Of a stretch of 64,000 nucleotides of DNA, positions 62,257 through 64,000 are shown one piece after another; the first letter of the stretch is position 1, and the number at the start of each line of letters is the position of its first letter. The translations under genes were made by a program, and so were the position numbers. The notes beneath the pieces were generated by a model. That model made no database searches and was not told the origin of the DNA. It saw nothing but the letters and a program-made list of their open reading frames with translations. The stretch is from Aurantimonas aggregata (GTDB lineage: Bacteria > Pseudomonadota > Alphaproteobacteria > Rhizobiales > Rhizobiaceae): the NCBI RefSeq assembly GCF_010500835.1, contig NZ_JAAAMJ010000009.1, positions 1-64,000 of the forward strand, written 5' to 3'.

Positions 62257-62721
62257 TCAGCTCGCGGCGGCGATCGGCTCGTCGAAATCGGCGAGGCCGA
62301 GGCGGCGGCGCATGAAGGAGTTGTCGCCGATGAGATCGCCGATCGTGTACTCGTCGAGCACCGACAGGAAGGCTTCCAGCGCTTTCCGCAAGGCGGAGTT
62401 GAGCCGGCAATTGTCGATCAGCGGGCAATCGACGGAGCCGCTTTCGAAGCATTCCGCAAGGATGAAATTGTCTTCCGTCAGCTCGACGACGCGGCGCAGG
62501 CTGATCGCCGCAGCCGGCCGGCCCAGGCGGATGCCGCCATTGCGGCCGCGCACGGTCTCGATCATGCCCGCCTCGACCAAAGGCTGCAGGATCTTGAACA
62601 TGAACAGTTCCGACGCCTGGTTGGCGGCGGCGATGTCCTTGATCCGGCTGAGGCGACCGCGATTGGTGGCGCAGTACATCAGGATCCGGATGGCGTAGTT
62701 GGTCTGGCGTGTCAGCCGCAT
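62257..62721 (-). CDS. rirA: Rrf2-family iron-responsive regulator RirA
   Basis: RirA is the global iron repressor of rhizobia. It binds DNA when it carries an iron-sulfur cluster and releases it when iron is scarce. The 154-residue protein begins MRLTRQTNYAIRILMYCA. The HTH is followed by FKILQPLVEAGMIETVRGRNGGIRLGRPA, and the three cluster cysteines are C91, C99 and C105 (AECFESGSVDCPLIDNC), the same positions as in published RirA proteins as I recall them. It is divergent from exbB, a typical RirA target. Confidence 0.93.
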   Translation of the reverse strand: MRLTRQTNYAIRILMYCATNRGRLSRIKDIAAANQASELFMFKILQPLVEAGMIETVRGRNGGIRLGRPAAAISLRRVVELTEDNFILAECFESGSVDCPLIDNCRLNSALRKALEAFLSVLDEYTIGDLIGDNSFMRRRLGLADFDEPIAAAS

Positions 62722-62766
62722 GGTGTCAGGTCCTTCTCCGCGCCAGCCAGCGGAATGTGGAGCCTT

Positions 62767-62783
62767 TTTAGAAGAATTCCAAG
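62767..62783. promoter_or_regulatory. Irr-box (ICE)-like palindrome upstream of rirA
   Basis: TTTAGAA-GAA-TTCCAAG matches the ICE pattern TTTAGAA-N3-TTCTAAA in all seven bases of the left half and five of seven in the right half. It lies 46 bases ahead of the rirA ATG. Irr is reported to repress rirA in Agrobacterium, so the placement makes sense; binding is not shown here. Confidence 0.45.
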
Positions 62784-63002
62784 TCTTTTTGAAGGACAGG
62801 CTGCGGGCGGGCCTCGCGAAGCCCGCCGATACGCCTGCGGGGCCCGCAAGTGCAGGGGCCGCGGCACGGCCGTGAGTCACCCCGGAAACCGGTGCCGCCA
62901 TCGTCGTCGGCGCGGCGACCGTCCGTCGGGCGATGCCAACAGCCGGCCAGACGCGATTGTGGAAACCTGCGCCAGCCACCGCCATCCGCGACAGGCTTTA
63001 AG

Positions 63003-63030
63003 TTGACTGCTATAATCATATTAACATAAG
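63003..63030 (+). promoter_or_regulatory. Iron-responsive operator match overlapping a candidate exbB promoter
   Basis: TGA-N9-TCA (63004-63018) fits the IRO consensus bound by RirA. It overlaps TTGACT (63003-63008), which with CATAAG (63025-63030) after a 16-base spacer could be the exbB promoter. The surrounding 50 bases are unusually AT-rich. The rest of the 389-base gap 62722-63110 shows no gene. Confidence 0.5.
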
Positions 63031-63110
63031 GGTTCCGCCGAAACGGTGCCGGCGTCCACTCTTTCCAGGTCCGCCCGCTCCCTGTGCAACAGACCATCAC
63101 GATCGGCCTC

Positions 63111-64000
<890 letters not shown>

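Noticed and set aside
63011-63016. TATAAT close to TTGACT as a promoter for exbB
   Set aside because: Only two bases separate the two boxes, so they cannot be a -35/-10 pair; CATAAG further down fits better.

Overview
The window is GC-rich and dense in genes, and it looks like a chromosome segment from an alphaproteobacterium of the order Hyphomicrobiales (Rhizobiales). The evidence is the F1 ATP synthase operon atpHAGDC without F0 genes, the block rplU-rpmA-GNAT-obgE-proB-proA-nadD-rsfS-rlmH-envC-ctpA-rppH, a ChvE/GguA/GguB sugar transporter, and a RirA regulator with cysteines at 91, 99 and 105. The family cannot be fixed from sequence alone; Aurantimonadaceae or a relative is a guess. No tRNA, rRNA, CRISPR array, insertion sequence or prophage was recognised.

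Layout. 0-4.4 kb: one large type IIG-like restriction-modification gene and a GC-rich, hairpin-rich gap. 4.4-9.1 kb: a formaldehyde-activating-enzyme homologue, a YegD-like Hsp70 protein, a GlcG/HbpS protein, an exported MsrA, Dps and a small transaldolase. 9.3-19.1 kb: priA, three little-known envelope genes and atpHAGDC, with a 65-aa cysteine-containing ORF squeezed between atpD and atpC. 19.2-31.9 kb, minus strand: rppH, a divergent polysaccharide deacetylase, ctpA, an envC-like gene, rlmH, rsfS, nadD, proA, proB, obgE, a DUF3833 lipoprotein, an acetyltransferase, rpmA and rplU. 32.2-33.9 kb: three small envelope genes.

33.9-54 kb is the accessory, catabolic part. A seven-gene minus-strand operon (GntR regulator, chvE, gguA, gguB, a galactose-dehydrogenase-like gene, dgoK, dgoA) encodes sugar import and most of an oxidative De Ley-Doudoroff route to pyruvate and glyceraldehyde 3-phosphate. 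Facing it, a plus-strand operon carries a XylD-type sugar-acid dehydratase, an SDR, a DenD-like dehydrogenase, two 3-hydroxyisobutyrate-dehydrogenase-family enzymes, a second GntR regulator and a second SDR. A converging minus-strand operon adds LtnD and a complete CUT1 ABC transporter. The same 13-bp element (TAATGTATACGTC) lies ahead of both the dehydratase gene and the ABC transporter operon, and a related 26-bp palindrome lies inside the cluster. This points to one GntR-controlled sugar-acid regulon. It contains five dehydrogenases but none of the kinases, isomerases or decarboxylases expected for tetronate breakdown, so its substrate is open.

54-64 kb: a BCCT osmolyte/amine transporter, a full branched-chain-amino-acid-type (HAAT) ABC transporter, a cupin gene, and the iron regulator rirA divergent from a long exbB gene cut by the window end. 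The rirA-exbB gap holds an Irr-box-like element on the rirA side and a TGA-N9-TCA iron-responsive-operator match on the exbB side.
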